A DNA stretch of 64,000 nt from Denitrificimonas caeni DSM 24390 (GCF_000421765.1 NZ_ATXQ01000004.1:186001-250000), one strand, 5' to 3'; positions 10,433 through 21,259 are shown, counted from the first letter of the stretch. The notes: generated by a model from the letters alone, not told the origin. Numbers and translations are program-made.

Positions 10433-11584
10433 ATGCTACTGCAGAGTAAATTACCGCAGGTTGGTTTAACTATTTTCACCCAGATGTCGCAGTTGGCTAA
10501 TGCGCACAATGCGCTCAATCTATCCCAAGGTTTCCCGGACTTTGATGCCTCTGAAGCATTGAAAGAGGCACTGCAACGTCATGTGCAGGCCGGGCAAAAT
10601 CAATATGCGGCGATGACCGGTGTGCCTGCTTTACGCGAACAGGTTGCCAGTAAAATTGCGCGCTTATACCGCAACCCAGTCAGTGCCGAACATGAGGTCA
10701 CCATCACTCCAGGTGCAACCCAAGCGTTGTTTTGCGCGATCCAAACCTTGGTGCGTGTAGGCGACGAGGTGATTGTATTTGATCCTTGTTACGACAGTTA
10801 TGAGCCAGCGGTGACTTTAGCCGGTGGCCGTTGCGTACATATTGCGCTTAATAGTGAAGGTTTCTCCGTGGATTGGCAGATGTTTGCTGAAGCGCTAACG
10901 GATAAAACCCGTTTAGTGATTATTAACAGCCCACATAATCCGAGCGGTGCTTTACTCAGCCATGCGGATTTAAATCAATTGGCTGAATTGATTCGTGAGC
11001 GTGATATTTATTTGCTCAGCGATGAAGTTTACGAGCACTTGGTCTTTGATGGCCAATCGCATAGCAGCGTTTTAGCCCACGAAGAGCTGTATCAACGGTC
11101 TTGTGTAGTCAGCTCTTTTGGCAAAACCTACCATGTCACCGGTTGGAAAACAGGCTATATGGTGGCGCCGGCAAAACTGACTGCAGAACTGCGTAAAGTT
11201 CATCAATATGTCAGTTTTTGTGCCGTCACGCCGATGCAGCATGCGTTAGCTGATTTTATGCAGGCGCAACCGCAGTATGTTGATCAGCTGCCAGCGTTTT
11301 ATCAGCAGAAACGTGATCAGCTGTGTCAGGCTTTACAGCACTCACGCTTTAGCTTTACGCCCAGCGCCAGTACCTATTTTCAATTGTTAGATTACCGGCA
11401 GATCCGTGATGATCTAAGCGATGTTGAAATGGCGCACTGGCTGACTGTCGAGCATGGTGTTGCCAGTATTCCTTTATCGGTTTTCTACCAACAACCACCT
11501 AAAGACCAATTTTTACTGCGGGTTTGCTTTGCTAAGCGTGAGGATACTTTGACTCTGGCTGGAGAGGTATTATGCGCGATTTAA
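10433..11584 (+). CDS. Class I/II PLP aminotransferase, methionine/glutamine transaminase type (YbdL-like)
   Basis: A 383-residue fold-type I aminotransferase. The PLP lysine is K231 in SSFGKTYHVTGWKTG; NSPHNPSG, SDEVYEHLVF and the N-terminal LSQGFPDF are also visible. The family (YbdL, kynurenine aminotransferase-like) uses Met, Gln or aromatic donors with 2-oxo acids. The neighbour overlaps it by 13 bases and is an omega-amidase-like enzyme, which removes the oxo-amide product of glutamine transamination. The start is the ATG after AAGGAG (10420-10425). Exact substrate is inferred from context. Confidence 0.87.
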   Translation: MLLQSKLPQVGLTIFTQMSQLANAHNALNLSQGFPDFDASEALKEALQRHVQAGQNQYAAMTGVPALREQVASKIARLYRNPVSAEHEVTITPGATQALFCAIQTLVRVGDEVIVFDPCYDSYEPAVTLAGGRCVHIALNSEGFSVDWQMFAEALTDKTRLVIINSPHNPSGALLSHADLNQLAELIRERDIYLLSDEVYEHLVFDGQSHSSVLAHEELYQRSCVVSSFGKTYHVTGWKTGYMVAPAKLTAELRKVHQYVSFCAVTPMQHALADFMQAQPQYVDQLPAFYQQKRDQLCQALQHSRFSFTPSASTYFQLLDYRQIRDDLSDVEMAHWLTVEHGVASIPLSVFYQQPPKDQFLLRVCFAKREDTLTLAGEVLCAI

Positions 11585-12360
11585 GTATTTTGCCCGATTT
11601 GCGTTTAGCTTTGCTACAAGGTCCATTGGCTTGGCATGCTGTGCCAGCCAATCTGAATTACTTTGGAGCGTTGCTGGCAAGTCTTGAGGCTGTTGATTTA
11701 GTGTTGCTGCCGGAAATGTTTAATACCGGCTTTAGCATGGATTCTGCTTCGCAAGCAGAACCAGAAATGGGTATCACTACGCAATGGTTACTTGAACAAG
11801 CGCGACGCTTAAATGCTGTGGTCTGTGGCAGTTTGATTGTAAAAGTAGCAGAGGGCGATTACCGCAATCGTTTGATCTGGGCGCGTCCTGATGGCAGCTT
11901 GGCGCATTACGATAAGCGTCATTTATTTCGTATGGCCGGTGAGCATCATCACTTTACTGCGGGCGAGCAGCAGTTGCAGGTTGAGCTTAAAGGGTGGCGC
12001 ATTCGTCCGTTGATTTGTTATGACTTACGCTTTCCGGTCTGGAGTCGTGATGCAGAGTATACGGATTTATTATTTTATTTGGCCAGTTGGCCGGCTGCGC
12101 GTCGCATGGCATGGAATCGCCTCTTGCCAGCCCGTGCCATCGAAAATCTCTGCTATGTGGCGGCAGTCAATCGCACTGGCACTGATCAGCAAGGTTATGC
12201 CTACAGTGGCGATAGCCAAGTCCTTGATTTTATGGGCGAGACACTGCTCAATGCCGGCGATCAGGATGGCGTTTTTTATGTGTCTTTGCAGGCCAATAAA
12301 CTCGCTGAGTTTAAACAGCGTTTCCCTGCGTATTTAGATGCTGACAGCTTTAGCTGGTAA
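11572..12360 (+). CDS. Nitrilase-superfamily amidohydrolase, omega-amidase type (YafV/Nit2-like)
   Basis: A 262-residue nitrilase-fold enzyme with catalytic E48 (LLPEMF), K115 (YDKRHLF) and C149 (LICYDLRFP). The family member YafV hydrolyses 2-oxoglutaramate to 2-oxoglutarate and ammonia. Its 13-base overlap with the aminotransferase implies translational coupling and a joint glutamine transaminase/omega-amidase route, also linked to methionine salvage. Length and motif order are normal. Confidence 0.88.
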   Translation: MRDLSILPDLRLALLQGPLAWHAVPANLNYFGALLASLEAVDLVLLPEMFNTGFSMDSASQAEPEMGITTQWLLEQARRLNAVVCGSLIVKVAEGDYRNRLIWARPDGSLAHYDKRHLFRMAGEHHHFTAGEQQLQVELKGWRIRPLICYDLRFPVWSRDAEYTDLLFYLASWPAARRMAWNRLLPARAIENLCYVAAVNRTGTDQQGYAYSGDSQVLDFMGETLLNAGDQDGVFYVSLQANKLAEFKQRFPAYLDADSFSW

Positions 12361-12706
12361 TTGAACGGAGCGTGCTATCCAGCTACGTTGCTAATGAGGC
12401 TCTATTTGCTTAGAAAATGCGTTTTAGTAACGGTTAACAGCGACTTTGAGTTGTTTTGTTAAATTTATTAAGCAGTTAGCTTGCGAATCGTATTAGTTTT
12501 GCCATTATCTTTGTTAATATAGATACAGATCATGGAACACGAGCGCTGTTTTCTGTTCCAACTTATCGAATTGATTGTTAAGTTATAGATAGTTTGAATT
12601 AAATGTTATGAGTGTGGTGTGATGTTGCGCTGAAGATTTTGTGCATACGTCACCTTTGTAGGGTTGTGAAGCCCTTTTTTATTTGTGATAGGAGTTAACG
12701 TATCTC
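12361..12706 (+). promoter_or_regulatory. Intergenic region upstream of zipA with inverted repeat
   Basis: I see no convincing gene in these 346 bases. It holds an inverted repeat TGGAACA (12533-12539) / TGTTCCA (12554-12560) separated by 14 bases, and AT-rich stretches that could be promoters (for example TTGCGA at 12481 and TTATCT 18 bases on). A weak hairpin with GGG/CCC and a T run lies at 12660-12680. Relative to Pseudomonas this is a gene-order junction: smc is normally upstream of zipA and is not here. Confidence 0.45.
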
Positions 12707-13528
12707 ATGGATATCGGTTTGCGTGAATGGTTAGTAGTTATCGGCATTATCGTTATCGCTGCTGTTTTGTTTGACGGCTGGCGACGCATGAGTGGCAACC
12801 GTAACACGTTAAAATTTCGACTCGATCGCAACCTTGCCGATTTACCTGATGAAGATAATCCTGAAATTGTCGGACCGGCTCGAGTGGTTAAAAAACAAGA
12901 GCCTTCGATTGATATTGATAGTGCAGATGAAATCGATTTTGGCTTGCATGCTGATAACGACCGCGTCAGCTCAAAAAATCGCGAAGCGGTGCAAGGTGCG
13001 TTGAAATTAGATGATCCGCAAGTGCCGACCTTACTCAATCCTTTTGATGATGGCGAAGAAGACTTTGCTACTGAGACCGAGACTGATGCAGCCGACTATG
13101 AAGAGATTCTTATTATTCATGTCGTCGCGCGTAATGAAGAAGGTTTTAAAGGCCCTGCATTACTACAAAGTATTTTAGAAAGCGGGTTACGTTTTGGCGC
13201 GATGGACATTTTCCACCGTCACGAAAGCATGACCGGTAATGGCGACAAGTTATTTTCCATGGCAAATGCGCTTAACCCAGGCACATTTGATTTGGACGAT
13301 ATGGATTTGTTTAGTACCCGTGCAGTGTGCTTCTTTATTGGTTTGCCAGGGCCGCGTAATACTAGGCAGGCTTTTGATTTGATGATTGCTGCAGCACGCA
13401 AGCTGGCGAAAGAATTGGATGGCGACCTTAAAGACGATCACCGTAGCGTCTTGACCGCGCAGACCATTGAGCATTACCGTCAACGCATTGCCGATTTTGA
13501 GCGTCATAAGCTGACACAAAAAGCATAA
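12707..13528 (+). CDS. zipA: Cell division protein ZipA
   Basis: A 273-residue protein with an N-terminal membrane anchor ([18 protein letters not shown], about residues 8-25), a charged variable linker rich in Asp/Glu, and the C-terminal FtsZ-binding domain from about residue 130 ([23 protein letters not shown] to the end). It tethers FtsZ to the membrane at the division site. It begins with ATG after TAGGAG, some 18 bases upstream. The following gene is ligA, the usual partner in Pseudomonas. Confidence 0.95.
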   Translation: MDIGLREWLVVIGIIVIAAVLFDGWRRMSGNRNTLKFRLDRNLADLPDEDNPEIVGPARVVKKQEPSIDIDSADEIDFGLHADNDRVSSKNREAVQGALKLDDPQVPTLLNPFDDGEEDFATETETDAADYEEILIIHVVARNEEGFKGPALLQSILESGLRFGAMDIFHRHESMTGNGDKLFSMANALNPGTFDLDDMDLFSTRAVCFFIGLPGPRNTRQAFDLMIAAARKLAKELDGDLKDDHRSVLTAQTIEHYRQRIADFERHKLTQKA

Positions 13529-13546
13529 TTATTATCAATCTGATAA

Positions 13547-15961
<2,415 letters not shown>

Positions 15962-16029
15962 CCAGTAGTCATATTTCGACTGTATAGACTTTTGTTTAAT
16001 GGCTTAGTGTAAGATTTAAGCTATTCTGT

Positions 16030-16124
16030 AACTCGTCTACCTCCTGCGAGAAGACAGATTCATGCGTAAAACATTCCTCCCCCGGGATGTTTATTTGGAC
16101 GGTCATTGTGACCGTCTTTTTTTT
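16030..16124 (+). ncRNA. Candidate trans-acting small RNA after ligA
   Basis: About 95 bases ending in a strong intrinsic terminator. Hairpin 1 has CTCG/CGAG arms with a loop containing CCTCC (16032-16050). Hairpin 2 has arms AAACATTCC (16068-16076) and GGGATGTTT (16084-16092) with a C-rich loop. Both loops could pair with Shine-Dalgarno sequences. TATTCT at 16022-16027 is a possible -10 box, with no good -35. I do not recognise a known family. It could also be merely the ligA 3' untranslated region. Confidence 0.45.
16098..16124 (+). terminator. Strong Rho-independent terminator
   Basis: A perfect stem GACGGTCA (16098-16105) / TGACCGTC (16109-16116), loop TTG, followed by eight T. It lies 137 bases after the ligA stop, which is far for a simple ligA terminator. 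Confidence 0.92.
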
Positions 16125-16311
16125 GCGTAAAATTTGTCAAATTATGCTTTTAACTCTAGGTCTTGCCAGATCACTTGCACTTTAACTTAATTACCTAGTG
16201 ATAAAATGTGCTGCATGCCTGTTTTTAATCAAGTGATTGAGCGCGCACTGGATACTGACAAAAATAAAAAGTGTATGCTTAAATTTACCTAGCTAACAGT
16301 TGGAGGGTGAT

Positions 16312-16578
16312 ATGAGCGAGCAGATACAGGTTGAGCATAATCCACAAAACCAGTGCTTTTCAGCCGTAGTGGATGGCCATCAAGCCGTTTTAGAATATCG
16401 AACCGTGGATGAGCAGACATTGGATTTTTGCCATACCTTTGTTCCCGATACGTTGCGCGGTAAAGGTGTGGCTGCAGTTTTAGCTAAAGCAGCTTTTGCC
16501 TACGCTAAAGAGCAGCAGTTGAAAGTGATTCCGAGTTGCTCTTATATCGCAACCTATATTCAGCGTTATCCACAGTAA
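16312..16578 (+). CDS. Small GNAT-family N-acetyltransferase (YjdJ-like)
   Basis: An 88-residue protein of the short GNAT-like group. The acetyl-CoA loop is seen in FVPDTLRGKGVAAVLAKAAFAYAKEQQ, followed by the typical VIPSCSYIATYI. Members are of unknown substrate. The start is ATG 16312 after GGAGGG; a GTG-like extension upstream is not needed. It stands alone between the candidate sRNA and a shared terminator. Confidence 0.85.
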   Translation: MSEQIQVEHNPQNQCFSAVVDGHQAVLEYRTVDEQTLDFCHTFVPDTLRGKGVAAVLAKAAFAYAKEQQLKVIPSCSYIATYIQRYPQ

Positions 16579-16592
16579 AGGTTTGCAGTAAT

Positions 16593-16626
16593 AAAAACGC
16601 CCTGCATGAACAGGGCGTTTTTTTTT
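16593..16626. terminator. Bidirectional terminator
   Basis: Stem ACGCCCTG (16597-16604) / CAGGGCGT (16611-16618) flanked by an A run on the left and nine T on the right, so it can end both the plus-strand acetyltransferase and the minus-strand DAHP synthase. Confidence 0.92.
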
Positions 16627-16637
16627 GTTACTTTTGC

Positions 16638-17714
16638 TTAGCTGCGTTGACGTGCTGGCAGTACGTCTTTGAGCTTTGCATGCATGCTGCGAATACTTTT
16701 TTCAGTGGTATCCCAGTCAATGCAAGCATCGGTAATGGAAACACCGTACTTAAGTTGACTCAAGTCTTCACAGATTGACTGATTGCCCCAGCCTAAATGG
16801 CTTTCGATCATCAAGCTGCTGATTGACTGGTTGCCATCAACAATTTGATTGGTGATATTGTCCAATACCAGCGGCTGCAAAGCAGGGTCTTTATTGGAGT
16901 TGGCATGGCTGCAGTCGATCATAATGTTGGTCGATATTTTAGCTTTTTTCAGTTCTTGTTCACAGACGGCAACACTGACTGAGTCGTAGTTTGGCTTGCC
17001 GTTACCGCCGCGCAACACCACATGACCGTAGCGATTGCCTTTGGTGGTCACAATAGAAACGCCACCTTTTTGATTGATGCCTAAGAAACGGTGTGGGCTG
17101 GAAACCGATTGTAGCGCGTTAATAGCAACAGTCAGGCCGCCGTCAGTGCCATTCTTAAAACCTACCGCAGATGATAGACCTGAGGCCATTTCGCGGTGAG
17201 TCTGTGATTCAGTGGTGCGCGCACCAATGGCTGACCAGCTGATTAAATCTTGTAGATACTGTGGCGAAATTGGATCAAGTGCTTCAGTTGCAGTCGGTAA
17301 GCCTTTCTCGGCCAGGTCCAGCAGTAACTGACGGCCAATGTGCAGGCCATCTTCAATTTTAAAAGAGTCGTCCAAGTACGGATCGTTGATTAAACCTTTC
17401 CAACCAACGGTAGTACGTGGCTTTTCAAAGTAGACGCGCATGATTAAAAACAGCGTGTCCGAGACTTCATCGGCCAAGGCTTTTAAACGATCTGCGTATT
17501 CATGGGCGGCTTTTAAATCATGGATAGAGCAGGGGCCGATCACGATAAATAAGCGATGATCCTTACCGTCTAAAATATCACGCACCACTTGGCGGCCGTG
17601 GGAGACAGTTTGCTGTGCTTTGTCGCTCAGCGGTATTTTCTTTTTGAGTTGTTCTGGAGTGATTAGTGTCACGTTAGAAGCAATATTCAAATCATCGATT
17701 GGTAAATCAGCCAT
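16638..17714 (-). CDS. Class I DAHP synthase (3-deoxy-7-phosphoheptulonate synthase)
   Basis: A 358-residue enzyme that condenses phosphoenolpyruvate and erythrose 4-phosphate, the first step of the shikimate pathway. Signatures: VIGPCSIHD, RVYFEKPRTTVGWKGLINDP, WSAIGARTTESQ, GFKNGTDG and the metal-site DCSHANSNKD. This is the AroF/AroG/AroH type. I leave the symbol blank because the feedback specificity cannot be fixed from sequence alone. The leader carries a Tyr/Phe-containing peptide and a terminator-like hairpin, which suggests control by tyrosine or phenylalanine supply. Confidence 0.95.
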   Translation of the reverse strand: MADLPIDDLNIASNVTLITPEQLKKKIPLSDKAQQTVSHGRQVVRDILDGKDHRLFIVIGPCSIHDLKAAHEYADRLKALADEVSDTLFLIMRVYFEKPRTTVGWKGLINDPYLDDSFKIEDGLHIGRQLLLDLAEKGLPTATEALDPISPQYLQDLISWSAIGARTTESQTHREMASGLSSAVGFKNGTDGGLTVAINALQSVSSPHRFLGINQKGGVSIVTTKGNRYGHVVLRGGNGKPNYDSVSVAVCEQELKKAKISTNIMIDCSHANSNKDPALQPLVLDNITNQIVDGNQSISSLMIESHLGWGNQSICEDLSQLKYGVSITDACIDWDTTEKSIRSMHAKLKDVLPARQRS

Positions 17715-17743
17715 CGTCGTATTTATCTCACTCGCAGATCAGG

Positions 17744-17775
17744 AAAAGTAAAAGGCTAAAGCATCCGGCTTAGCC
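17744..17775 (-). terminator. Attenuator-like hairpin in the DAHP synthase leader
   Basis: Read on the minus strand: GGCTAAGC then loop CGGAT then GCTTTAGCC (one bulged T), followed by TTTTACTTTT. It lies about 30 bases before the ATG of the synthase, so as a terminator it would stop transcription before the gene. The leader-peptide stop codon falls in its 5' arm. Confidence 0.6.
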
Positions 17776-17805
17776 CGTTGAATAACTAAAAATACAGTAA
17801 ACCAT
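17770..17805 (-). CDS. Putative leader peptide MVYCIFSYSTG
   Basis: An 11-residue ORF with two Tyr and one Phe codon, ending with TAA inside the 5' arm of the terminator hairpin. This is the arrangement of transcription attenuators of aromatic biosynthesis. The ribosome site is weak (GGA nine bases before ATG). An upstream GGGGCTT (about 17825-17831) could pair with AAGCC of the hairpin arm as an alternative structure. Function is inferred. Confidence 0.45.
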   Translation of the reverse strand: MVYCIFSYSTG

Positions 17806-17844
17806 ACCGTTTTATCCGTATGAACGAAAGCCCCTACAGGTCGT

Positions 17845-17850
17845 AGTATA
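17845..17850 (-). promoter_or_regulatory. Possible -10 box of the DAHP synthase leader
   Basis: TATACT on the minus strand, about 130 bases before the gene. The -35 position has only CGCTAT, so the promoter is weak or needs an activator. Confidence 0.35.
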
Positions 17851-17876
17851 TGCCAGACAGCTTGGCTATAGCGGAT

Positions 17877-19529
17877 TTACGGCGGATAAAGCGGTGGTAG
17901 CTGATCATCATTGCTGTTGTTTTTCGGTTGTTGAGCAAAAGAGAGTTGGCTAATGGCTAACCATAAGTTTTTACCTTGCCAATCACTGTCGCTCTCACTA
18001 TAGAGTGCGCTATTTAAATCATCTAGCGCCAGGCTCAGCGTTTCATCGCGAGCGGCCATATCAGCTAGTGATTCTGGGTGCTGGCGAGCCCAAGCGTCGA
18101 GTGCTTGGCGCGTGCTCATAGGGTCATTGGCTAAACAGGCTTTTTTCAAGTCGTCTTGTAAGCTGCGTGGACTTGGGCCATTGCTTGTGGCAATGACGAC
18201 TGCTGGTTGATGCCGTGCACGCCACCACAAAGCAAAACCACACATACTGAGCAGGCTTAATACTAGGCTTAATCCTTGCCAAATCCGCAGTTGCAGAGTG
18301 TTTGCTGGGTCGTTACTGATGGTACTGGGCAGCGCGGTATTATTGAGTGTGTTGTTGCCTAAAGCTGCTTTTATTGTGAGGGATTGCGCTGGTAACTCAG
18401 CATATTCTAATTGGTCAGTGACGGTGTTCCACCACGGCAGCTTGATCGCTGCTAAATTATTTTGTCCTGTACCTTCAAAAACAAAGGCTTGGCGTTCTTC
18501 ACGACGACTGACCACGCCATCGTCTTCATAACGGCGACTGAGTGAAGGTTTATCAACATAGACCTTAAAGGTACTGGAAGCAGGAGAGCTGATGGCCGGT
18601 AACTGTGCATCGGTCAGGCCTTCAGCCTGTAGATTGATAGTGCGAGTCAGCGCTGAGCCGACAATCAACCCCTCTTCGAGCGCTGGCGTCCACTGCTGTT
18701 CTAGGGTGACTTTGCGTGCTGGCAACCAAGTTGCCTGTTCTGGATAGCTGTCAGGAATTGCTTTAACTTGCAAAGGAACGCGTGCGGATTTGACTTCAAT
18801 GCGCTGGCCGGGGCGAGCACTAAAAGGTGTCAGTGATTGTGGATCATAGCCTGCTAAGGTGGCAGAAAAAGTCTGCGCTGGAATTTCCAGTAAGCCACTT
18901 TGTTGTGGAAATATTGCGTAACGCACTTCAATCACGCCGTGGCGCACGCCATTAATATGTTGTTCAAAAGTGCGAGGTTTGCCCAGCGCTTCAACCCGCG
19001 CATTGTCCAGTAGCAGCGGCGTTAAATTGCCATCTGAAAACAGTGGAATGGCATGGTAAATACGCAGAGTCAGCACCGCTTGCGCTTGAATGTAGACCTG
19101 TTCTTGATCCAGTTGTGTATCGATATACACTGGCGCAAGCTGTGGCTGCAAAGTAGCAGAAGTGTCGCGAATATGCAGGTTGATCGGTGCGCTTTGCAAC
19201 GTCCCCAAGCTTAAAGGCGGGATGACCAAAAAACCGCTTTGCTTGGGCAATAAGGTTAGAACCCACTGGTTAACCGGACGAGCTTGACCGCTTATAGTGC
19301 TAAAACGATTGACTTGCTTGCTGGCTAATAATTCAAAAAACGGCTTCAGTGGCGTTAAGTCTGGCGCGGAAAAATAACTGGTGTCATCCGACTCCAAGGT
19401 TAACTCGACGCTTTCACCAACGTTTAATTGAGTGCGATCAACTGAAGCAGTAAAGGACGCGGCTGACACCGATGAGGTTGCCAAGGTCAGCAGCCAGAGC
19501 CAATACATCAAGGTTTTTTGCAGGCTCAT
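17877..19529 (-). CDS. batD: BatD-family oxygen tolerance membrane protein
   Basis: A 550-residue protein with a signal peptide (WLWLLTLATSSVSAASF), several periplasmic beta-sandwich domains (VDRTQLNVGESVELTLE is the typical first strand pair), and a C-terminal membrane segment (LSLVLSLLSMCGFALWW, about residues 413-430) with a cytosolic tail. BatD proteins accompany MoxR and VWA proteins in aerotolerance and envelope-stress clusters; their molecular action is not well known. The ATG overlaps the batB stop by four bases. Confidence 0.88.
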   Translation of the reverse strand: MSLQKTLMYWLWLLTLATSSVSAASFTASVDRTQLNVGESVELTLESDDTSYFSAPDLTPLKPFFELLASKQVNRFSTISGQARPVNQWVLTLLPKQSGFLVIPPLSLGTLQSAPINLHIRDTSATLQPQLAPVYIDTQLDQEQVYIQAQAVLTLRIYHAIPLFSDGNLTPLLLDNARVEALGKPRTFEQHINGVRHGVIEVRYAIFPQQSGLLEIPAQTFSATLAGYDPQSLTPFSARPGQRIEVKSARVPLQVKAIPDSYPEQATWLPARKVTLEQQWTPALEEGLIVGSALTRTINLQAEGLTDAQLPAISSPASSTFKVYVDKPSLSRRYEDDGVVSRREERQAFVFEGTGQNNLAAIKLPWWNTVTDQLEYAELPAQSLTIKAALGNNTLNNTALPSTISNDPANTLQLRIWQGLSLVLSLLSMCGFALWWRARHQPAVVIATSNGPSPRSLQDDLKKACLANDPMSTRQALDAWARQHPESLADMAARDETLSLALDDLNSALYSESDSDWQGKNLWLAISQLSFAQQPKNNSNDDQLPPLYPP

Positions 19530-21259
19530 TGTTGTGTCTCCTGGCGCTGCTGTTCATACCAGAACTTACGCTTTAATAGCTCGCTTGGGTCATCTGGAAT
19601 TTGTTCTAACCAGCTCTCTAAATCAACAGTTGGCGCGCTGGGTTGCTCTGTGCTACTGGCTGGTGATGTGTCGCTTGCTTGGCTGGTCAGTGTTGAGTTG
19701 ATCTGCGTTGGCGGCAGTGTATTAGCTGTCTGTTCTGAGGTCTTATTGCCATTGCTTGGTGTTTCTAAATCAGCGCTTGCTGGGCTATTGCTGTCGCTGA
19801 GATTGTCGGATGGAGAGCCTGGCACTGCTTCGCTGTTATTTTCTGAGCTGGACGTTTCTGCTGGCTTGACCGCTTTACTGCGCTGCAGTACTTCGGCAAC
19901 GACATCATAATTGTATTGCGCGGCAAGCATTTCTGGCGCCTGCTCGAGCGCCTGTTGATAGGCTTCGAGTGCTGCAGTTAAGTTGCCTGCTAAGGCGAGT
20001 GCGTTACCACGATTGTAATGCGCCTCGGCGCTGTCGAGCAGGGCGAAGTTTTCTGCGGCACGCTGATAGTCTTCGGCGAGATACCATGCGCTGGCACGCC
20101 AGGCTGGGTCATTAAAGCGCTGTGCAGCTAGGGCAGGCTGTTGTTGTTCAAGAAGTTTTTGTCCTTGCTGATCAGGACGCAGCCAGAGATCGTCGAATTC
20201 AAATGCGTAAGTTGACGTAGGCAACATTGGCAGTAACGCAGCAATAATGATGAAAGCACTGCCGCGACGAACAAAACTTGCCGCTAAGAGTAAGAGCGGC
20301 AAAATAAACCAATAACCTTGATCTTGCGGCGCACTGCTATTGGTGGCTAAAGACGTCTGCTGCACACCGCTGGGGCTATCGAGTAAACCCAGTTGTTGCA
20401 GATCCTTGGCGTTGCTACTGAGCATTGCATAAGGGCTTGCGGTTTGTTTGCTGAGTAATTGCAGTGAGGTTGCATTAAGGCGACTGATCATGATGGCACC
20501 TGCTGCGTCGGTGAGGAAATCACCTTGGGCAGAAATGACCATCGGCGCACCGGCAGCAGTACCGACGCCAAGGAGATGCAGTTGGGCTGGTTGTTTTTTC
20601 AGAATCTGCTCGATTGCCAGTTGTTCGTTGACTGTGACGCCGTTGCTGATCAAGAGAATTTGCCCTTGGCCTTGTGCGCCTTGCTGCAGTAACTCGATGG
20701 CGCGTTGTATGGCTAGGTCGGCTCGTTGCCCTGAAACAGGCATCAGATCAGGGTGCATGGCTTGCAGTAAGTTTGTACTGGTCAGTAAATCATTGCTCAG
20801 TGGTACTAAAGTGTGTGCGCTGCCGGCATACAGTACTAATGCAGTTGCTGCGTCATCGCGACTCTCTAGAAGGCGGATAACTTTTTGACGAATCTGTTGT
20901 AGGCGACTGGGCGCAAGGTCATTGGCTAAAACATCAGGGGTTAATTGAATAGCAATGACTAAAGCAGGTTGCTGCAACTTTTTTGTTGGTGTTTCTTCGA
21001 GGATTAGCCAGCTTGGGCCCAGTAACGCAAGTAAAGCACATAGCCAAGCGAGAGCTAGGGCTAAGATGGTCCATTTGCCTTTGTGTGGCGTATGTTGCTT
21101 AAGCAAAATAGCATGAAAAGCCACAGGTAAAATGGCGCGCCAGTCTTTGCTGTGTTGGCGCGAATGATACAGCGCCCAAAGTAAATACACGGCGAGCGGT
21201 GCAGCAAGCAGCCAGTATAAACGGCTCCATTCAGGCCAATGATCAAGTAGAGAAAACAT
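19526..21259 (-). CDS. batB: BatB-type VWA/TPR membrane protein with degenerate MIDAS
   Basis: About 577 residues: N-terminal membrane helices (WLLAAPLAVYLLWAL; ILALALAWLCALLALLG), a VWA-like domain from about residue 98, a membrane segment near 330, TPR repeats near 395-460 (AHYNRGNALALAGNLTAALEAYQQALEQ), and a Ser/Thr/Pro/Asn-rich tail. The MIDAS DxSxS is replaced by QLTPD (residues 105-109), so metal binding is probably lost. The start at 21259 overlaps the batA stop; a longer frame upstream lies inside batA. Confidence 0.86.
   Translation of the reverse strand: MFSLLDHWPEWSRLYWLLAAPLAVYLLWALYHSRQHSKDWRAILPVAFHAILLKQHTPHKGKWTILALALAWLCALLALLGPSWLILEETPTKKLQQPALVIAIQLTPDVLANDLAPSRLQQIRQKVIRLLESRDDAATALVLYAGSAHTLVPLSNDLLTSTNLLQAMHPDLMPVSGQRADLAIQRAIELLQQGAQGQGQILLISNGVTVNEQLAIEQILKKQPAQLHLLGVGTAAGAPMVISAQGDFLTDAAGAIMISRLNATSLQLLSKQTASPYAMLSSNAKDLQQLGLLDSPSGVQQTSLATNSSAPQDQGYWFILPLLLLAASFVRRGSAFIIIAALLPMLPTSTYAFEFDDLWLRPDQQGQKLLEQQQPALAAQRFNDPAWRASAWYLAEDYQRAAENFALLDSAEAHYNRGNALALAGNLTAALEAYQQALEQAPEMLAAQYNYDVVAEVLQRSKAVKPAETSSSENNSEAVPGSPSDNLSDSNSPASADLETPSNGNKTSEQTANTLPPTQINSTLTSQASDTSPASSTEQPSAPTVDLESWLEQIPDDPSELLKRKFWYEQQRQETQQ

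Noticed and set aside
12532-12588. 18-codon ORF (MEHERCFLF...) upstream of zipA
   Set aside because: No ribosome site and no recognisable homology; it overlaps the inverted repeat by chance.
16062-16130. 22-codon plus-strand ORF (MRKTFLPRDV...) in the ligA downstream region
   Set aside because: It has no ribosome site and most of it is the hairpin and T tract of a terminator.
19518-19910. 130-codon plus-strand ORF antisense to batB/batD
   Set aside because: It is a shadow of two strongly supported minus-strand genes and has no domain-like sequence.
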